Positions 49,363-60,869 of a stretch of DNA of 64,000 bases are shown here, piece after piece. The position numbers and the translations under genes are program-made. The notes under the pieces are model-generated. The model was not told the DNA's origin and did not search any database. It saw only the letters and a list, made by a program, of their open reading frames with translations. The stretch comes from Citrobacter sp. wls619 (GTDB lineage: Bacteria; Pseudomonadota; Gammaproteobacteria; Enterobacterales; Enterobacteriaceae). How positions within the stretch are numbered: position 1 is the first letter of the stretch; every line of letters starts with the position of its first letter. Location of the stretch: the NCBI RefSeq assembly GCF_005281345.1, contig NZ_SZXJ01000099.1, forward strand, positions 1 through 64,000. The letters run 5' to 3'.

Positions 49363-50472
49363 TTACATCAACAGCAATAAACCATACCCCACCAGCGCCG
49401 CCCATATCAGCATCGGCACCGAGTACAGATGAAAACGCCACCAAATGCGTCGGTCATTTGCCATGCGTAAAGCAATCAGATTCGCCAGCGACCCCGGCAA
49501 CAGGCCAAACCCACCGATATTAACTGCCCAGGCCAACAATAGCGTCGGCGGAACATAGTTGAGCAACAAAATCGTGCTGGGAACGTTACTGATAAACTGC
49601 GACAAGCCGATTGCCGTCAACCAGAGCCCTGGTGCTGAAAGCGTGCCAATCTGACTGGTTATTCCGTGTAACGCCGGTAACTGCGTCAGCAAATGCACAT
49701 CAATAAACATCGCCATAAACACCAGCAGCAACGTCCAGTCCACGCTTAAGATCACACGACGAGCCAAGATCATGAACCCTGTCGCCACAATCGCCAGGCC
49801 CCACAGCTCAAGCTTGAGCTCCAGTGCCGTCAGAAAGGCGATATACAGCGCCAGACAGCTCCACACCAGGCGCGGTTGCCAGTCAGGCGCGCGCGTACCG
49901 CTATGATAGTGTAGTGTTTTATGTGGGAAACTGAACCAGCACAGCACCAGCAACGTCAGCATCATGGCCCCCGCAAGCGGCGCCATTTGCCAGGTAAACG
50001 CAGTAAATGACAGGCCAGAGCGCCCCCACATTAAAATATTTTGCGGGTTTCCGATGGGGGTAAGCAACGAACCGGCGTTCACCGCCAGCGCCTCAAAGAT
50101 AATGAGACGGTTTACCGGGATGGCGCACAGTTTTTTCAGGGTAATGGTGAGGGGAACCACAATAAATAAGGCGACATCGTTGGTCAGAAAGGTCGACAGC
50201 AGCGCCGCCGCCAGCACCATAAATATCGCCAGTTGGCGCTCCGTGTGGAAGCGGCGGGTCATCTTGCGCCCTAATACATCAAAGTAACCGCTTAGCTCCA
50301 CGCCTTTGGTTAGCAGCATCAGGCCGCTCAGGGTAATAATGGTGTGCCAGTCAATGGCCCCAGGCCAGGCCCGGGGTGTAAATGGCACAAACAGGCTCAG
50401 AATAGCCCCGATGAGGATTAACAGCTGGAAAAAACGATCGCGTTGTAAGGCGCGAAGAAGAGGAAAACTCAT
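49363..50472 (-). CDS. ybiR: Putative anion transporter YbiR (ArsB/NhaD superfamily)
   Basis: 369-residue inner-membrane protein with about ten to eleven helices. The motifs [13 protein letters not shown] and [17 protein letters not shown] are characteristic of the ion transporter superfamily. The substrate is unknown. Its start overlaps the end of mntR by 4 bases, so the two are co-transcribed, which makes a role related to manganese homeostasis possible. Confidence 0.92.
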   Translation of the reverse strand: MSFPLLRALQRDRFFQLLILIGAILSLFVPFTPRAWPGAIDWHTIITLSGLMLLTKGVELSGYFDVLGRKMTRRFHTERQLAIFMVLAAALLSTFLTNDVALFIVVPLTITLKKLCAIPVNRLIIFEALAVNAGSLLTPIGNPQNILMWGRSGLSFTAFTWQMAPLAGAMMLTLLVLCWFSFPHKTLHYHSGTRAPDWQPRLVWSCLALYIAFLTALELKLELWGLAIVATGFMILARRVILSVDWTLLLVFMAMFIDVHLLTQLPALHGITSQIGTLSAPGLWLTAIGLSQFISNVPSTILLLNYVPPTLLLAWAVNIGGFGLLPGSLANLIALRMANDRRIWWRFHLYSVPMLIWAALVGYGLLLLM

Positions 50473-50942
50473 TCAGAGCCTGTTCCTTGCTGTTGCGTAA
50501 ACCGACTAAAAGCCTCCAGCGTTTCCTTACTGACATGATGCTCCATTCCCTCCGCATCGCGACGAGCAATTTCCGGGCTGATACCTAACATCAGCAGGAA
50601 ATTTTCCACAATCTGATGGCGTTCCCGGCTCTCCTGCGCCAGACGCTCACCTTCAGCGGTTAAAAACACCCCACGCCAGGGGATCATTTCAATCAACCCA
50701 ACGGAGGCGAGGCGCTTAAGCATTTTGGCAACCGTCGGCTGGGAAACCCCAAGACGGGCGGCCATATCCACCTGCCGCGCCTCACCCACCTCGATAATGA
50801 GATCGGAAATCAGCTCTACGTAGTCATCAATCAGTTCACGGCGATGCGCCTCGCGGACCTGACGAAATCCTTCAACGTGTTCTTCGACATTCACCAATTG
50901 CGTCACTTTTTTTGTTGTTGGCATACCTGCGCGACGACTCAT
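50469..50942 (-). CDS. mntR: Manganese-responsive regulator MntR
   Basis: 157-residue DtxR-family regulator. The winged helix-turn-helix is [22 protein letters not shown], followed by a dimerisation domain with metal ligands around EGMEHHVS. When bound to Mn it represses mntH and mntS and activates mntP in E. coli. It is divergent from mntS, with MntR dyads in the gap. Confidence 0.96.
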   Translation of the reverse strand: MSRRAGMPTTKKVTQLVNVEEHVEGFRQVREAHRRELIDDYVELISDLIIEVGEARQVDMAARLGVSQPTVAKMLKRLASVGLIEMIPWRGVFLTAEGERLAQESRERHQIVENFLLMLGISPEIARRDAEGMEHHVSKETLEAFSRFTQQQGTGSE

Positions 50943-51051
50943 TCTGCTTCCTCGTTCCTGTGACGCGTTAACAGCATCTGATTAGAGAAGGCTCATTGTA
51001 AACCAGAGTTGCGCGGGCACAAAAAATTAACGTTTTAGCAATAGCTATATA

Positions 51052-51069
51052 ATATAGCCTGTGCTATAT
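51052..51069. promoter_or_regulatory. MntR operator upstream of mntS
   Basis: ATATAGC-CTGT-GCTATAT, a perfect 7-bp dyad, close to the AACATAGC...GCTATGTT MntR box. An overlapping partial copy (TAGCAATAGCTAT) lies just upstream. Confidence 0.65.
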
Positions 51070-51128
51070 CTGTATATAATAAAGACATCCCTCAAGGACT
51101 GATGGGATCGTGAAGTCAGGAGGTTTAT

Positions 51129-51257
51129 ATGAATGAATTTAAGAGGTGTATACGCGTGTTTAGCCACTCTCCCTTTAAAGTACGGTTGATGCTGATCTCT
51201 ATGCTGTGTGACATGATTAACGGCAAACCAGAGCAGGATAAACCCTCAGCAAAATAA
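51129..51257 (+). CDS. mntS: Small manganese-homeostasis protein MntS
   Basis: 42-residue protein (MNEFKRCIRVFSHSPFKVRL at the start), nearly identical to E. coli MntS, originally annotated as the sRNA RybA. It raises intracellular Mn when Mn is scarce by inhibiting the exporter MntP. AGGAGG lies 8 bases before the ATG. Divergent from mntR and preceded by an MntR dyad. Its short length means gene callers often miss it. Confidence 0.95.
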   Translation: MNEFKRCIRVFSHSPFKVRLMLISMLCDMINGKPEQDKPSAK

Positions 51258-51532
51258 TGCGGCGTCGCGGTACGCCGCTTCATTTCGTTGCCGTAACCTG
51301 ATTACGGTGATAGGTTTCGTCCGAATAACCCTTCTTTTTGTCTGTTTTGCAGTTGCCCTCTCAAAACAATTTCTTTGTAGTAGTTGACCTTCTCATGCAC
51401 ACACTCTATCTTTTCGCAGCCCTGCATATATTGCGGCTCGCGGATGCGGACCCATTCCCTCTTCTCGCTCTCTCAGGCAGGCATGACCCTTTGCGCCAGG
51501 GGTAGCACATGGCGTTTTTGCAACAGTGGCAT

Positions 51533-53113
51533 ATGAATTTAACCCTCAAAGATTCACTTATTGCTCGTAGCCGGGCTATGAGTCCGTGGACTGGCTTTTA
51601 TTTTTTACAGTCTCTGCTGATCAACCTCGCGCTGGGCTACCCACTAAGCCTTCTTTATAGCGTTGCCTTTACCTGTGTATTGATGCTGTTGTGGCGTACT
51701 GCGCCGCGCGCGCAAAAAACACTGATTGGCATCTGTTCGCTGATTGCAGCGATGTATTTCCCATTCGGCCAGGCTTACGGCTCGCCAAACTTTAATACGT
51801 TGTTGGCGCTGCACTCGACCAACATGGAAGAGTCGACCGAAATCCTGACCATCTTCCCCTGGTACAATTACCTGGTTGGCGTGTTTATTTTTGCGCTCGG
51901 CGTTATCGCCGTACGGCGTAAAAAAGACGAGCAGAAACGTCGCTGGAACAAGTACGACAGCCTGTGCTTGCTGTTCAGCATCGTTGCATTCTTTGTTACT
52001 CCGGTACAAAACCTGGCATGGGGCGGCGTTTTCAAGTTAAAAGATACCGGTTACCCGGTTTTCCGCTTTGCCAAGGACGTTATCGTCAACAATAACGAAG
52101 TGCTCGACGAGCAAGAGCGCATGGCTAAGCTGTCGAGCGTAAAAGACAGCTGGACGGTAACCGCCGTGAAACCGAAATATCACACCTATGTTGTGGTCAT
52201 CGGTGAAAGTGCCCGACGTGATGCGTTAGGCGCGTTTGGCGGTCACTGGGATAACACGCCGTTTTCCAGCACCGTTAATGGCTACATTTTTGCTGATTAC
52301 ATTGCCGCCAGCGGCTCCACGCAAAAATCGCTCGGCTTAACGCTAAACCGGGTCGTCGAGAATAAGCCTCAGTTCCAGGATAACTTTGTCACGCTGGCCA
52401 ACCGCGCTGGGTTCCAGACGTGGTGGTTTTCCAATCAGGGGCAGATCGGTGAATACGATACGGCAATAGCCAGCATCGCGAAACGGGCCGACGAAGTGCA
52501 CTTCCTGAAAAACGGTGACTTCGAAGCCGATAAAAACACCCGTGATGAAGCCTTGTTGAAAATGACCGCTCAGGTGCTGGCCACCGAACGCACCCAGCCG
52601 CAACTGATTGTGCTGCATTTAATGGGTTCTCACCCGCAGGCCTGCGATCGTACTCAAGGGAAATATGACACGTTCGTCCAGTCGAAAGAGACCTCCTGTT
52701 ATCTGTACACCATGACGCAAACCGACGATCTACTGCGCCAGCTTTACGAGCAGTTGCGTAACAGCGGCAGTAGCTTCTCCATGGTCTATTTCTCCGATCA
52801 TGGCCTCGCCTTTAAAGAGCGCGGAAAAGAGGTGCAGTACCTGGCCCATGACGACCAGTTCCAGCAGAACTTCCAGGTGCCCTTTATGGTACTGTCCAGC
52901 GATGACAAAGCGCATCGGGTGATTAAAGCCCGCCGCTCGGCGAATGATTTCCTGAGTTTTTTCTCACAGTGGACGGGGATCAGCGCAAAGGAAATTACCA
53001 ACAGCTACCGCTTTATCTCTGAGAAAAAAGCCGGGCCAGTGTATATCACCAACTTTAAATTGCAGAAGGTGGACTACAACCATTTGGGCACCGATATCTT
53101 CGAGACCAAATAG
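51533..53113 (+). CDS. opgE: OPG phosphoethanolamine transferase OpgE (YbiP)
   Basis: 526-residue inner-membrane enzyme with about five N-terminal helices and a periplasmic sulfatase-fold domain. Catalytic signatures are IGESARRDALGAFGG and FSDHG. From memory, E. coli YbiP was recently named OpgE, which adds phosphoethanolamine to osmoregulated periplasmic glucans. Two starts are possible: 51533 (MNLTLKD, the E. coli start) and 51509 (MAFLQQW), which has the better ribosome-binding site (AGGGG). Confidence 0.93.
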   Translation: MNLTLKDSLIARSRAMSPWTGFYFLQSLLINLALGYPLSLLYSVAFTCVLMLLWRTAPRAQKTLIGICSLIAAMYFPFGQAYGSPNFNTLLALHSTNMEESTEILTIFPWYNYLVGVFIFALGVIAVRRKKDEQKRRWNKYDSLCLLFSIVAFFVTPVQNLAWGGVFKLKDTGYPVFRFAKDVIVNNNEVLDEQERMAKLSSVKDSWTVTAVKPKYHTYVVVIGESARRDALGAFGGHWDNTPFSSTVNGYIFADYIAASGSTQKSLGLTLNRVVENKPQFQDNFVTLANRAGFQTWWFSNQGQIGEYDTAIASIAKRADEVHFLKNGDFEADKNTRDEALLKMTAQVLATERTQPQLIVLHLMGSHPQACDRTQGKYDTFVQSKETSCYLYTMTQTDDLLRQLYEQLRNSGSSFSMVYFSDHGLAFKERGKEVQYLAHDDQFQQNFQVPFMVLSSDDKAHRVIKARRSANDFLSFFSQWTGISAKEITNSYRFISEKKAGPVYITNFKLQKVDYNHLGTDIFETK

Positions 53114-53122
53114 TCTCCTTCC

Positions 53123-53192
53123 AGGCCGGATAAGGTATTTTGCCGCTATCCGGCACGTAACAATGCCTGATGCGCTGTGCTTATCAGGCCTT
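53123..53192. repeat. REP pair between opgE and ompX
   Basis: GGCCGGATAAGGTA...GCCGCTATCCGGC and GCCTGATGCGC...GCTTATCAGGC downstream of opgE. Confidence 0.83.
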
Positions 53193-53220
53193 CAACGACA
53201 CGCCTTCCTGTATTGCAGGC

Positions 53221-53251
53221 AAAAAAAATCCGCCCAGAAGGCGGATTTTTT
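53221..53251 (-). terminator. ompX terminator (possibly bidirectional)
   Basis: Stem ATCCGCC/GGCGGAT flanked by A8 and T6. On the minus strand it ends in a long T-run just past the ompX stop. Confidence 0.85.
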
Positions 53252-53266
53252 ATATCACCGAAGTGA

Positions 53267-53782
53267 TTAGAAGCGGTAACCAACACCCGCGATCCAGGTA
53301 CCTACGTCAACGCTACGAATACGGCTCTGCTCGTAAGAGAAGTCCAGAGCAACGTTTTCGATCGGGTTGAACTGCACACCGGCACCGTAAGAGAAACCGT
53401 AGTCGCTGGTGTCGTGTTTGTCAGCAGGCGTTGCTGCATCCTGGAATTTACCGTAGCCAACACCTACAACACCGTAGACGCTTGCCCAGTCATTCAGACG
53501 GTAAGCTGGACCTGCAGTGATGCCGTAGTATTGGGTTTTGTTGTAATCGCCAAACGAGTCGGTACGATCTTTTTCAGTGTAAGTGAAGGAACCGATCACG
53601 CCCAGCGGGCTGTTGTCCTGCTCATAACGATACTTCAGGTTGAAACCGTTCATTTTGTTCGCTGCGCCCTGAGCATCGCTCTGAGCGTAACCACCCGTAA
53701 CGGTAGAAGTAGCAGCTACAGCGGTACCTGCGGAGAAAGCCAGAACAGCGGCCAGTGCTGAAAGACATGCAATTTTTTTCAT
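53267..53782 (-). CDS. ompX: Outer membrane protein OmpX
   Basis: 171-residue precursor of the eight-stranded Ail/Lom barrel. The signal peptide ends AVA-A23, and the protein ends with the outer-membrane C-terminal signature GVGYRF. The variable loop around SDAQGAANK differs from E. coli. The ATG at 53782 follows GAGGTGG. OmpX is a usual target of envelope sRNAs; rybB is in the same window. Confidence 0.97.
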   Translation of the reverse strand: MKKIACLSALAAVLAFSAGTAVAATSTVTGGYAQSDAQGAANKMNGFNLKYRYEQDNSPLGVIGSFTYTEKDRTDSFGDYNKTQYYGITAGPAYRLNDWASVYGVVGVGYGKFQDAATPADKHDTSDYGFSYGAGVQFNPIENVALDFSYEQSRIRSVDVGTWIAGVGYRF

Positions 53783-54193
53783 AACCACCTCAAATGTGCT
53801 TCAAGTAAATCTTAAGTTTTAAATATACCAAAAACTGATGGGAAACTCTTTGCGATTCGCGATGTCTAACGGATCTTTTCATGTAACAGAACGTTTCAGA
53901 AACCCGCTATCTCTTTCAATTAACATCACTTTTCTAATGATTTATGCCATTATTGCGCGCACAACACGGCACATTCATCCAGATGATTCCTAATCGCGCA
54001 GATTATTAATCCATCGTTTTCATACCATTGTACGGATCTCAGTAATTTTTTTTTCAACGAATACTCAACCAGCCGAGCGTATTTCCATTACACTCGCTGT
54101 TTTACTTTTCTATACACAAACTCACGCGCATCGCAGTAAATCTGCGGCGTCCTGTGGGGGAAGGTGTGTAACCATCATTTGACAGGAGAAAGG
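53783..54193. other. ompX-rhtA divergent intergenic region (411 bases)
   Basis: Contains the ompX leader and both promoters. It is A+T rich, including a T9 run near 54046. No ORF or RNA gene that I recognise. Confidence 0.4.
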
Positions 54194-55081
54194 ATGCCGG
54201 GGTCGTCACGTAAAGCGCCAGTCTGGTTGCCTATTTTGGTTTTGCTGATAGCTATGTCCTCTATTCAAAGCGGCGCATCGCTGGCGAAATCGCTGTTCCC
54301 TCTCGTCGGTGCGCCAGGCGTTACCGCCCTGCGCCTCGCGCTGGGAACGCTCATCCTTATCGCATTCTTTAAACCCTGGCGTTTACGTTTTGCCAAAGCG
54401 CAACGTCTTCCCCTGCTGTTTTATGGTTTGTCTCTGGGTGGGATGAACTATCTCTTTTACCTGTCAATTCAGACTGTACCGCTGGGTATTGCCGTAGCGC
54501 TGGAATTTACCGGCCCGCTTGCGGTGGCGTTGTTTTCCTCCCGACGCCCGGTGGATTTTATCTGGGTTGCGCTGGCCGTGCTCGGACTGTGGTTCCTGCT
54601 GCCGTTAGGTCAGGACGTTTCTCACGTTGATTTAACCGGTGCCGCGCTGGCATTGGGGGCCGGTGCCTGCTGGGCTATCTATATTCTTACCGGGCAACGC
54701 GCAGGCGCAGAGCATGGTCCGGCAACGGTCGCCGTTGGCTCATTAATCGCCGCGCTGGTTTTCGTGCCGATTGGCGCCATTCAGGCAGGTGATGCCCTGT
54801 GGCATTGGTCGATTCTTCCATTGGGCTTAGCGGTAGCGGTCCTCTCCACTGCGCTCCCCTATTCGCTGGAAATGATCGCATTAACGCGACTGCCTACACG
54901 TACCTTTGGGACACTGATGAGTATGGAGCCTGCACTGGCGGCGGTGTCTGGGATGATTTTCCTCGGGGAAACGCTGACGTTTATCCAGACGCTGGCTCTG
55001 GGCGCGATTATTGCTGCGTCAATGGGCTCTACGCTCACCATCCGCAAAGACCCGCAAATTAAGCAAGTTGACGTGAATTAA
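54194..55081 (+). CDS. rhtA: Threonine/homoserine exporter RhtA
   Basis: 295-residue DMT/EamA exporter of threonine, homoserine and other amino acids, with ten helices in two repeats. The start at 54194 (MPGSSRKAPVW) follows GACAGGAGAAAGG and matches E. coli. The open frame ten codons upstream is not supported. Confidence 0.95.
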   Translation: MPGSSRKAPVWLPILVLLIAMSSIQSGASLAKSLFPLVGAPGVTALRLALGTLILIAFFKPWRLRFAKAQRLPLLFYGLSLGGMNYLFYLSIQTVPLGIAVALEFTGPLAVALFSSRRPVDFIWVALAVLGLWFLLPLGQDVSHVDLTGAALALGAGACWAIYILTGQRAGAEHGPATVAVGSLIAALVFVPIGAIQAGDALWHWSILPLGLAVAVLSTALPYSLEMIALTRLPTRTFGTLMSMEPALAAVSGMIFLGETLTFIQTLALGAIIAASMGSTLTIRKDPQIKQVDVN

Positions 55082-55088
55082 CCTGCCA

Positions 55089-55123
55089 ATATTCTGCATG
55101 GTTTGCATAATCATGCAGAATAT
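55089..55123. other. 12-bp perfect hairpin after rhtA
   Basis: Arms ATATTCTGCATG and CATGCAGAATAT with an 11-base loop, 7 bases after the rhtA stop. No T-run follows, so it may be an RNA stabiliser, a weak terminator or a protein-binding dyad. Confidence 0.6.
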
Positions 55124-55329
55124 CTTGTTATCTATCCCCACTATTATTATCACCCTCGACCTCTGCATTGAAGCATGCTATTTATGCTGAGGCATAGCAT
55201 TAACACAATAATAACAATTCGCCGCACTAAAATAACTTATCATATTGATTTATATTTGTTTTTTATATTTACATTCGCCTCACTATTAAAGTGATAGGTA
55301 ACACCGGAAAAATAAAACTGAAATTAGCG

Positions 55330-55337
55330 CTATACTT
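55330..55337 (+). promoter_or_regulatory. dps promoter -10 (sigma-S type)
   Basis: CTATACTT with the -13 C favoured by sigma-S, about 50 bases before the dps start. E. coli dps is transcribed by sigma-S and, with OxyR and IHF, by sigma-70. Confidence 0.6.
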
Positions 55338-55363
55338 ATCCTCGTTGAAGATTTGGGACGTAA

Positions 55364-55888
<525 letters not shown>

Positions 55889-55914
55889 CAGACTTATAAG
55901 AAATACCTATATTA

Positions 55915-55936
55915 CCCTCGCATTTGCGGGGGTTTT
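55915..55936 (+). terminator. dps terminator
   Basis: Stem CCCTCGC/GCGGGGG (one G-T pair), loop ATTT, then TTTT, 27 bases after the stop. Confidence 0.75.
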
Positions 55937-56080
55937 GCACTTCTATGGTGCATAACATTGATCGTTCGTCACTTCAAAGTAAATTATTTGTAATAATCAC
56001 TTCACACAATCGTTAACGAAAGATTGTTTTATCAACAATTTTTACGCTAAATAGTCATACCGTTTGCACCGCGCCCGTCA

Positions 56081-56110
56081 TGCACCAAATGAGTGCCCCA
56101 AAATGGTGCA
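56081..56110 (+). promoter_or_regulatory. NtrC (NRI) sites of glnHp2
   Basis: TGCACCAAATGAGTGC (56081-56096) and TGCCCC-AAAAT-GGTGCA (56094-56110) fit TGCACY-N5-GGTGCA and overlap by 3 bases. They lie about 90-120 bases upstream of the sigma-54 start site, as in E. coli. Confidence 0.75.
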
Positions 56111-56165
56111 AACAGCCCACTTTGCCCTACTTATTGTGCAACAAAATGAGACGCCCTCTTTTTAA

Positions 56166-56999
<834 letters not shown>

Positions 57000-57015
57000 T
57001 AATCTACAGCACAGG

Positions 57016-57039
57016 CCCGGTAACGTGATGCTTACCGGG
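57016..57039 (+). other. Intercistronic hairpin between glnH and glnP
   Basis: Perfect 8-bp arms CCCGGTAA/TTACCGGG with an 8-base loop, 17 bases after the glnH stop. No T-run directly after it. Confidence 0.6.
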
Positions 57040-57063
57040 TCTGCGCCAGCATTTTTGAGACCT

Positions 57064-57087
57064 GTAGGCCGGATAAGTACATCCGGT
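57064..57087. repeat. Single REP-like unit in the glnH-glnP gap
   Basis: GTAGGCCGGATAAGTACATCCGG, a shortened REP palindrome directly after the glnH hairpin. Confidence 0.65.
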
Positions 57088-57132
57088 AAAACGGGCATTT
57101 GACTCTTTTCACCACGGTAACAGGAACGACAT

Positions 57133-57792
57133 ATGCAGTTTGACTGGAGTGCCATCTGGCCCGCCATCCCGCTTTTGATAGAAGGCGCCAAAATGACTCT
57201 GTGGATTTCAATCCTCGGTCTGGCCGGCGGGCTGATTATCGGGCTTGCAGCGGGTTTTGCGCGTACCTTCGGCGGTTGGATAGCCAACCATGTAGCGCTG
57301 GTCTTTATCGAAGTCATCCGCGGTACGCCAATCGTTGTACAGGTCATGTTTATCTACTTCGCCCTGCCAATGGCGTTTAACGATTTACGTATTGACCCCT
57401 TCAGCGCCGCTGTTGTCACCATCATGATTAACTCCGGTGCCTATATCGCGGAAATCACGCGTGGCGCGGTACTCTCAATCCACAAAGGATTCAGCGAGGC
57501 TGGCCTGGCGCTTGGACTTTCTCGCACGGAGACCATCCGCCACGTTATTTTACCTCTTGCGCTGCGTCGTATGCTGCCACCACTGGGCAACCAGTGGATC
57601 ATCAGCATCAAAGATACCTCGCTGTTTATCGTCATTGGCGTCGCTGAACTGACGCGCCAGGGTCAGGAAATCATTGCGGGTAACTTCCGCGCCCTGGAAA
57701 TCTGGAGCGCCGTTGCGGTGTTCTATCTGATCATTACGCTGGTGCTGAGCTTCATTCTGCGTCGTCTGGAAAGAAGGATGAAAATCCTGTGA
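57133..57792 (+). CDS. glnP: Glutamine ABC transporter permease GlnP
   Basis: 219-residue HisMQ-type permease with five helices. The EAA loop is [22 protein letters not shown]. Its stop overlaps the glnQ GTG start by 4 bases. Confidence 0.97.
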   Translation: MQFDWSAIWPAIPLLIEGAKMTLWISILGLAGGLIIGLAAGFARTFGGWIANHVALVFIEVIRGTPIVVQVMFIYFALPMAFNDLRIDPFSAAVVTIMINSGAYIAEITRGAVLSIHKGFSEAGLALGLSRTETIRHVILPLALRRMLPPLGNQWIISIKDTSLFIVIGVAELTRQGQEIIAGNFRALEIWSAVAVFYLIITLVLSFILRRLERRMKIL

Positions 57793-58511
57793 TTGAATTT
57801 AAAAACGTTTCTAAGCACTTTGGTCCAACCCAGGTGCTACACAACATCGATCTGAATATTAAACAAGGTGAAGTCGTGGTGATTATCGGGCCATCTGGCT
57901 CCGGTAAATCTACGCTGCTGCGCTGCATTAACAAGCTGGAAGAAATTACCTCCGGTGACCTGATTGTTGACGGTCTGAAAGTCAACGATCCCAAGGTCGA
58001 TGAACGGTTAATCCGCCAGGAAGCCGGAATGGTGTTTCAGCAGTTCTATCTGTTCCCCCATCTGACCGCGCTGGAAAACGTCATGTTTGGCCCGCTACGC
58101 GTACGTGGGGCGAATAAAGAACAGGCGGAAAAACTGGCTAAAGAGCTGCTGGCAAAAGTCGGTCTGGCCGAGCGTGCCCACCACTACCCTTCTGAGCTTT
58201 CCGGCGGTCAGCAGCAGCGTGTTGCCATTGCCCGTGCGCTGGCGGTGAAGCCGAAAATGATGCTGTTTGACGAGCCAACCTCGGCGCTGGACCCGGAACT
58301 GCGTCATGAGGTTCTGAAAGTCATGCAGGACCTGGCAGAAGAAGGGATGACCATGGTGATTGTGACTCACGAAATTGGCTTCGCCGAAAAAGTAGCCTCA
58401 CGCCTGATTTTCATCGATAAAGGACGTATTGCCGAAGATGGTAATCCGCAAGCCCTGATTGAAAATCCACCCAGCCAGCGTTTGCAGGAATTTTTGCAGC
58501 ACGTTTCCTGA
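57789..58511 (+). CDS. glnQ: Glutamine ABC transporter ATPase GlnQ
   Basis: 240-residue ATPase. Walker [10 protein letters not shown] (near residue 34), signature [15 protein letters not shown], Walker [12 protein letters not shown], switch VTHEIGF. GTG start coupled to glnP. Confidence 0.97.
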   Translation: MIEFKNVSKHFGPTQVLHNIDLNIKQGEVVVIIGPSGSGKSTLLRCINKLEEITSGDLIVDGLKVNDPKVDERLIRQEAGMVFQQFYLFPHLTALENVMFGPLRVRGANKEQAEKLAKELLAKVGLAERAHHYPSELSGGQQQRVAIARALAVKPKMMLFDEPTSALDPELRHEVLKVMQDLAEEGMTMVIVTHEIGFAEKVASRLIFIDKGRIAEDGNPQALIENPPSQRLQEFLQHVS

Positions 58512-58520
58512 TGCCTGATA

Positions 58521-58548
58521 CCTCCCTTCAGCCGGAAGGGAGGTTTTT
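58521..58548 (+). terminator. glnHPQ terminator
   Basis: Perfect 9-bp stem CCTCCCTTC/GAAGGGAGG, loop AGCCG, then T5, directly after glnQ. Confidence 0.9.
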
Positions 58549-58631
58549 CACCAGAATCCTCTCATTTCAATCCTCTCCCGCCCTGACATCTATACTTATC
58601 CTTTTGAATTTGTTTTCTCATGGGAGGAGTG

Positions 58632-60869
58632 ATGCGCTGGTTCCTGTTCATCTTCTTTTGTCTTCTGAGCATGCCGACTCACGCGGTAACGATACCCGGC
58701 GTTCCCTCCCCGGCCTCAACCAGCCCGCAAACTGGCCCCACGACAGAACCCGATATCGAACAAAAAAAGGCGGCCTATGGCGCACTGGCGGATGTGCTGG
58801 AAAATGAGAGTTCACGCCAGGAGCTGATCGGTCAATTGCGCAAAGTGGCGGCCACGCCACCTCCCGAACCGGTGCCCACCATTGTCCCACCAACGTTAAC
58901 GGAAGAAAAAACGGTGCTGGAGAATGTCACGGATATCAGCCGTCATTATGGCGAGGCTCTCTCAAGCCGCTTTGCCCAGCTGTATCGCAACATTACTGAC
59001 GCCCCCCACAAAACCTTTAATCCACAAACATTCTCGAATGCCCTGACCCATTTCCTTATGCTGGCGGTATCTGTTTTTGGCTTTTACTGGCTGATACGGC
59101 TTTGCGCACTGCCGCTGTATCGCAAAATGGGGCAGTGGGCGCGACGGAAAAACCGCGAGCGCAGTAACTGGTTACAGCTTCCCGCCATGATCGTTGGCGC
59201 GTTCATTGTCGATTTACTGCTGCTGGCGCTCACCCTGTTTGTCGGGCAGATATTGAGTGATCGAATGAATGCCGGTAGCCGCACGATTGCATTCCAGCAG
59301 AGCTTGTTTCTCAATGCCTTCGCACTGATTGAATTTTTTAAGGCCATTTTGCGCCTGATTTTTTGCCCGGCGGTGACAGAGCTGCGACCATTTAACATTC
59401 AGGATGCAGGCGCACGCTACTGGAACCGGCGTCTGAGTTCATTAAGCAGTCTGATTGGTTACGGGCTTATTGTGGCGGTTCCCATTATTTCGAACCAGGT
59501 CAACGTACAGGTCGGCGCAATGGCTAACGTCATCATCATGCTGTGCATCACGCTGTGGGCGCTGTACCTGATTTTCAGAAACAAGAATGAGATTACCCAG
59601 CACTTACAGAATCTTGCCGCACGCTCTTTAGCCTTCTTTAGCTTGTTTATCCGTGCTTTTGCGCTGGTCTGGCATTGGCTGGCCAGCACCTATTTCATTG
59701 TGTTGTTCTTTTTCTCACTCTTTGATCCGGGCAATAGCCTGAAATTCATGATGGGCGCAACGTTACGCAGCCTGGTGATCATCGGGATCGCCGCCTTTGT
59801 ATCCGGCATGCTATCCCGCTGGATTGCCAAAACCATTACCTTGTCGCCGCACACGCAGCGCAGCTATCCGGAATTACAGAAGCGACTAAATGGCTGGCTG
59901 TCAACGGCGTTAAGCGTGGCCAGGATCCTGACGGTGTGTGTCGCCGTTATGTTGCTACTCAACGCCTGGGGACTGTTCGACTTCTGGAACTGGCTGCATT
60001 ACGGCGCGGGCGAAAAAACGGTCGATATTCTGATCCGCATCGCACTGATTCTCTTCTTCTCTGCTATCGGTTGGACTATCCTTGCCAGCCTGATTGAAAA
60101 CCGCCTGGCTTCAGATATTCACGGTCGTCCGCTGCCCAGTGCGCGGACTCGTACGCTGTTGACGCTATTTCGCAACGCGCTGGCAGTGATCATCAGTACC
60201 ATCACAATCATGATTGTATTGTCAGAGATTGGCGTCAATATCGCTCCATTACTGGCCGGGGCCGGCGCGCTGGGGCTGGCGATCTCTTTCGGATCACAGA
60301 CACTGGTGAAAGATATTATTACTGGGATATTTATCCAGTTTGAAAACGGCATGAATACCGGCGATCTGGTCACTATCGGCCCGTTAACCGGCACGGTCGA
60401 ACGCATGTCGATCCGCTCTGTTGGGGTACGCCAGGACACAGGGGCATACCACATCATCCCGTGGTCCTCGATAACGACCTTCGCCAACTTCGTCCGTGGG
60501 ATCGGATCGGTCGTTGCAAATTACGACGTCGACCGTCATGAAGATGCGGATAAAGCCAATCAGGCGCTGAAGGATGCAGTCGCTGCGGTGATGGAAAAGG
60601 ATGATATTCATGGGCTTATCATTGGCGAGCCGTCATTCGCCGGGATTGTCGGTTTGACCAATACGGCATTCACCTTGCGGGTCTCGTTTACTACCCTGCC
60701 GCTGAAGCAGTGGACGGTACGTTTTGCGCTCGACAGCGAGGTGAAAAAACACTTCGATCTGGCCAACGTGCGCCCCCCGGTACAGACCTATCAGGTACTG
60801 CCTGCACCGGTGCCAGGCCCACAATCAACGGCAGCAGAACCGCTGCCGCCGAGCGAGCCCACGATTTAG
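58632..60869 (+). CDS. ybiO: Mechanosensitive channel YbiO (MscS family)
   Basis: 745-residue large MscS-type channel (MscM activity in E. coli). Signal peptide [18 protein letters not shown], a periplasmic region to about 140, some eleven helices, and then the MscS core with the pore helix [20 protein letters not shown] and the cytoplasmic beta domain ([14 protein letters not shown]). The ATG at 58632 follows GGGAGGAGTG. The last four bases overlap the convergent rlmF stop. Confidence 0.95.
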   Translation: MRWFLFIFFCLLSMPTHAVTIPGVPSPASTSPQTGPTTEPDIEQKKAAYGALADVLENESSRQELIGQLRKVAATPPPEPVPTIVPPTLTEEKTVLENVTDISRHYGEALSSRFAQLYRNITDAPHKTFNPQTFSNALTHFLMLAVSVFGFYWLIRLCALPLYRKMGQWARRKNRERSNWLQLPAMIVGAFIVDLLLLALTLFVGQILSDRMNAGSRTIAFQQSLFLNAFALIEFFKAILRLIFCPAVTELRPFNIQDAGARYWNRRLSSLSSLIGYGLIVAVPIISNQVNVQVGAMANVIIMLCITLWALYLIFRNKNEITQHLQNLAARSLAFFSLFIRAFALVWHWLASTYFIVLFFFSLFDPGNSLKFMMGATLRSLVIIGIAAFVSGMLSRWIAKTITLSPHTQRSYPELQKRLNGWLSTALSVARILTVCVAVMLLLNAWGLFDFWNWLHYGAGEKTVDILIRIALILFFSAIGWTILASLIENRLASDIHGRPLPSARTRTLLTLFRNALAVIISTITIMIVLSEIGVNIAPLLAGAGALGLAISFGSQTLVKDIITGIFIQFENGMNTGDLVTIGPLTGTVERMSIRSVGVRQDTGAYHIIPWSSITTFANFVRGIGSVVANYDVDRHEDADKANQALKDAVAAVMEKDDIHGLIIGEPSFAGIVGLTNTAFTLRVSFTTLPLKQWTVRFALDSEVKKHFDLANVRPPVQTYQVLPAPVPGPQSTAAEPLPPSEPTI

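Noticed and set aside
51258-51532. Additional small RNA between mntS and opgE
   Set aside because: RybA is the old name of the mntS transcript, and I see no separate promoter-terminator pair in this gap.
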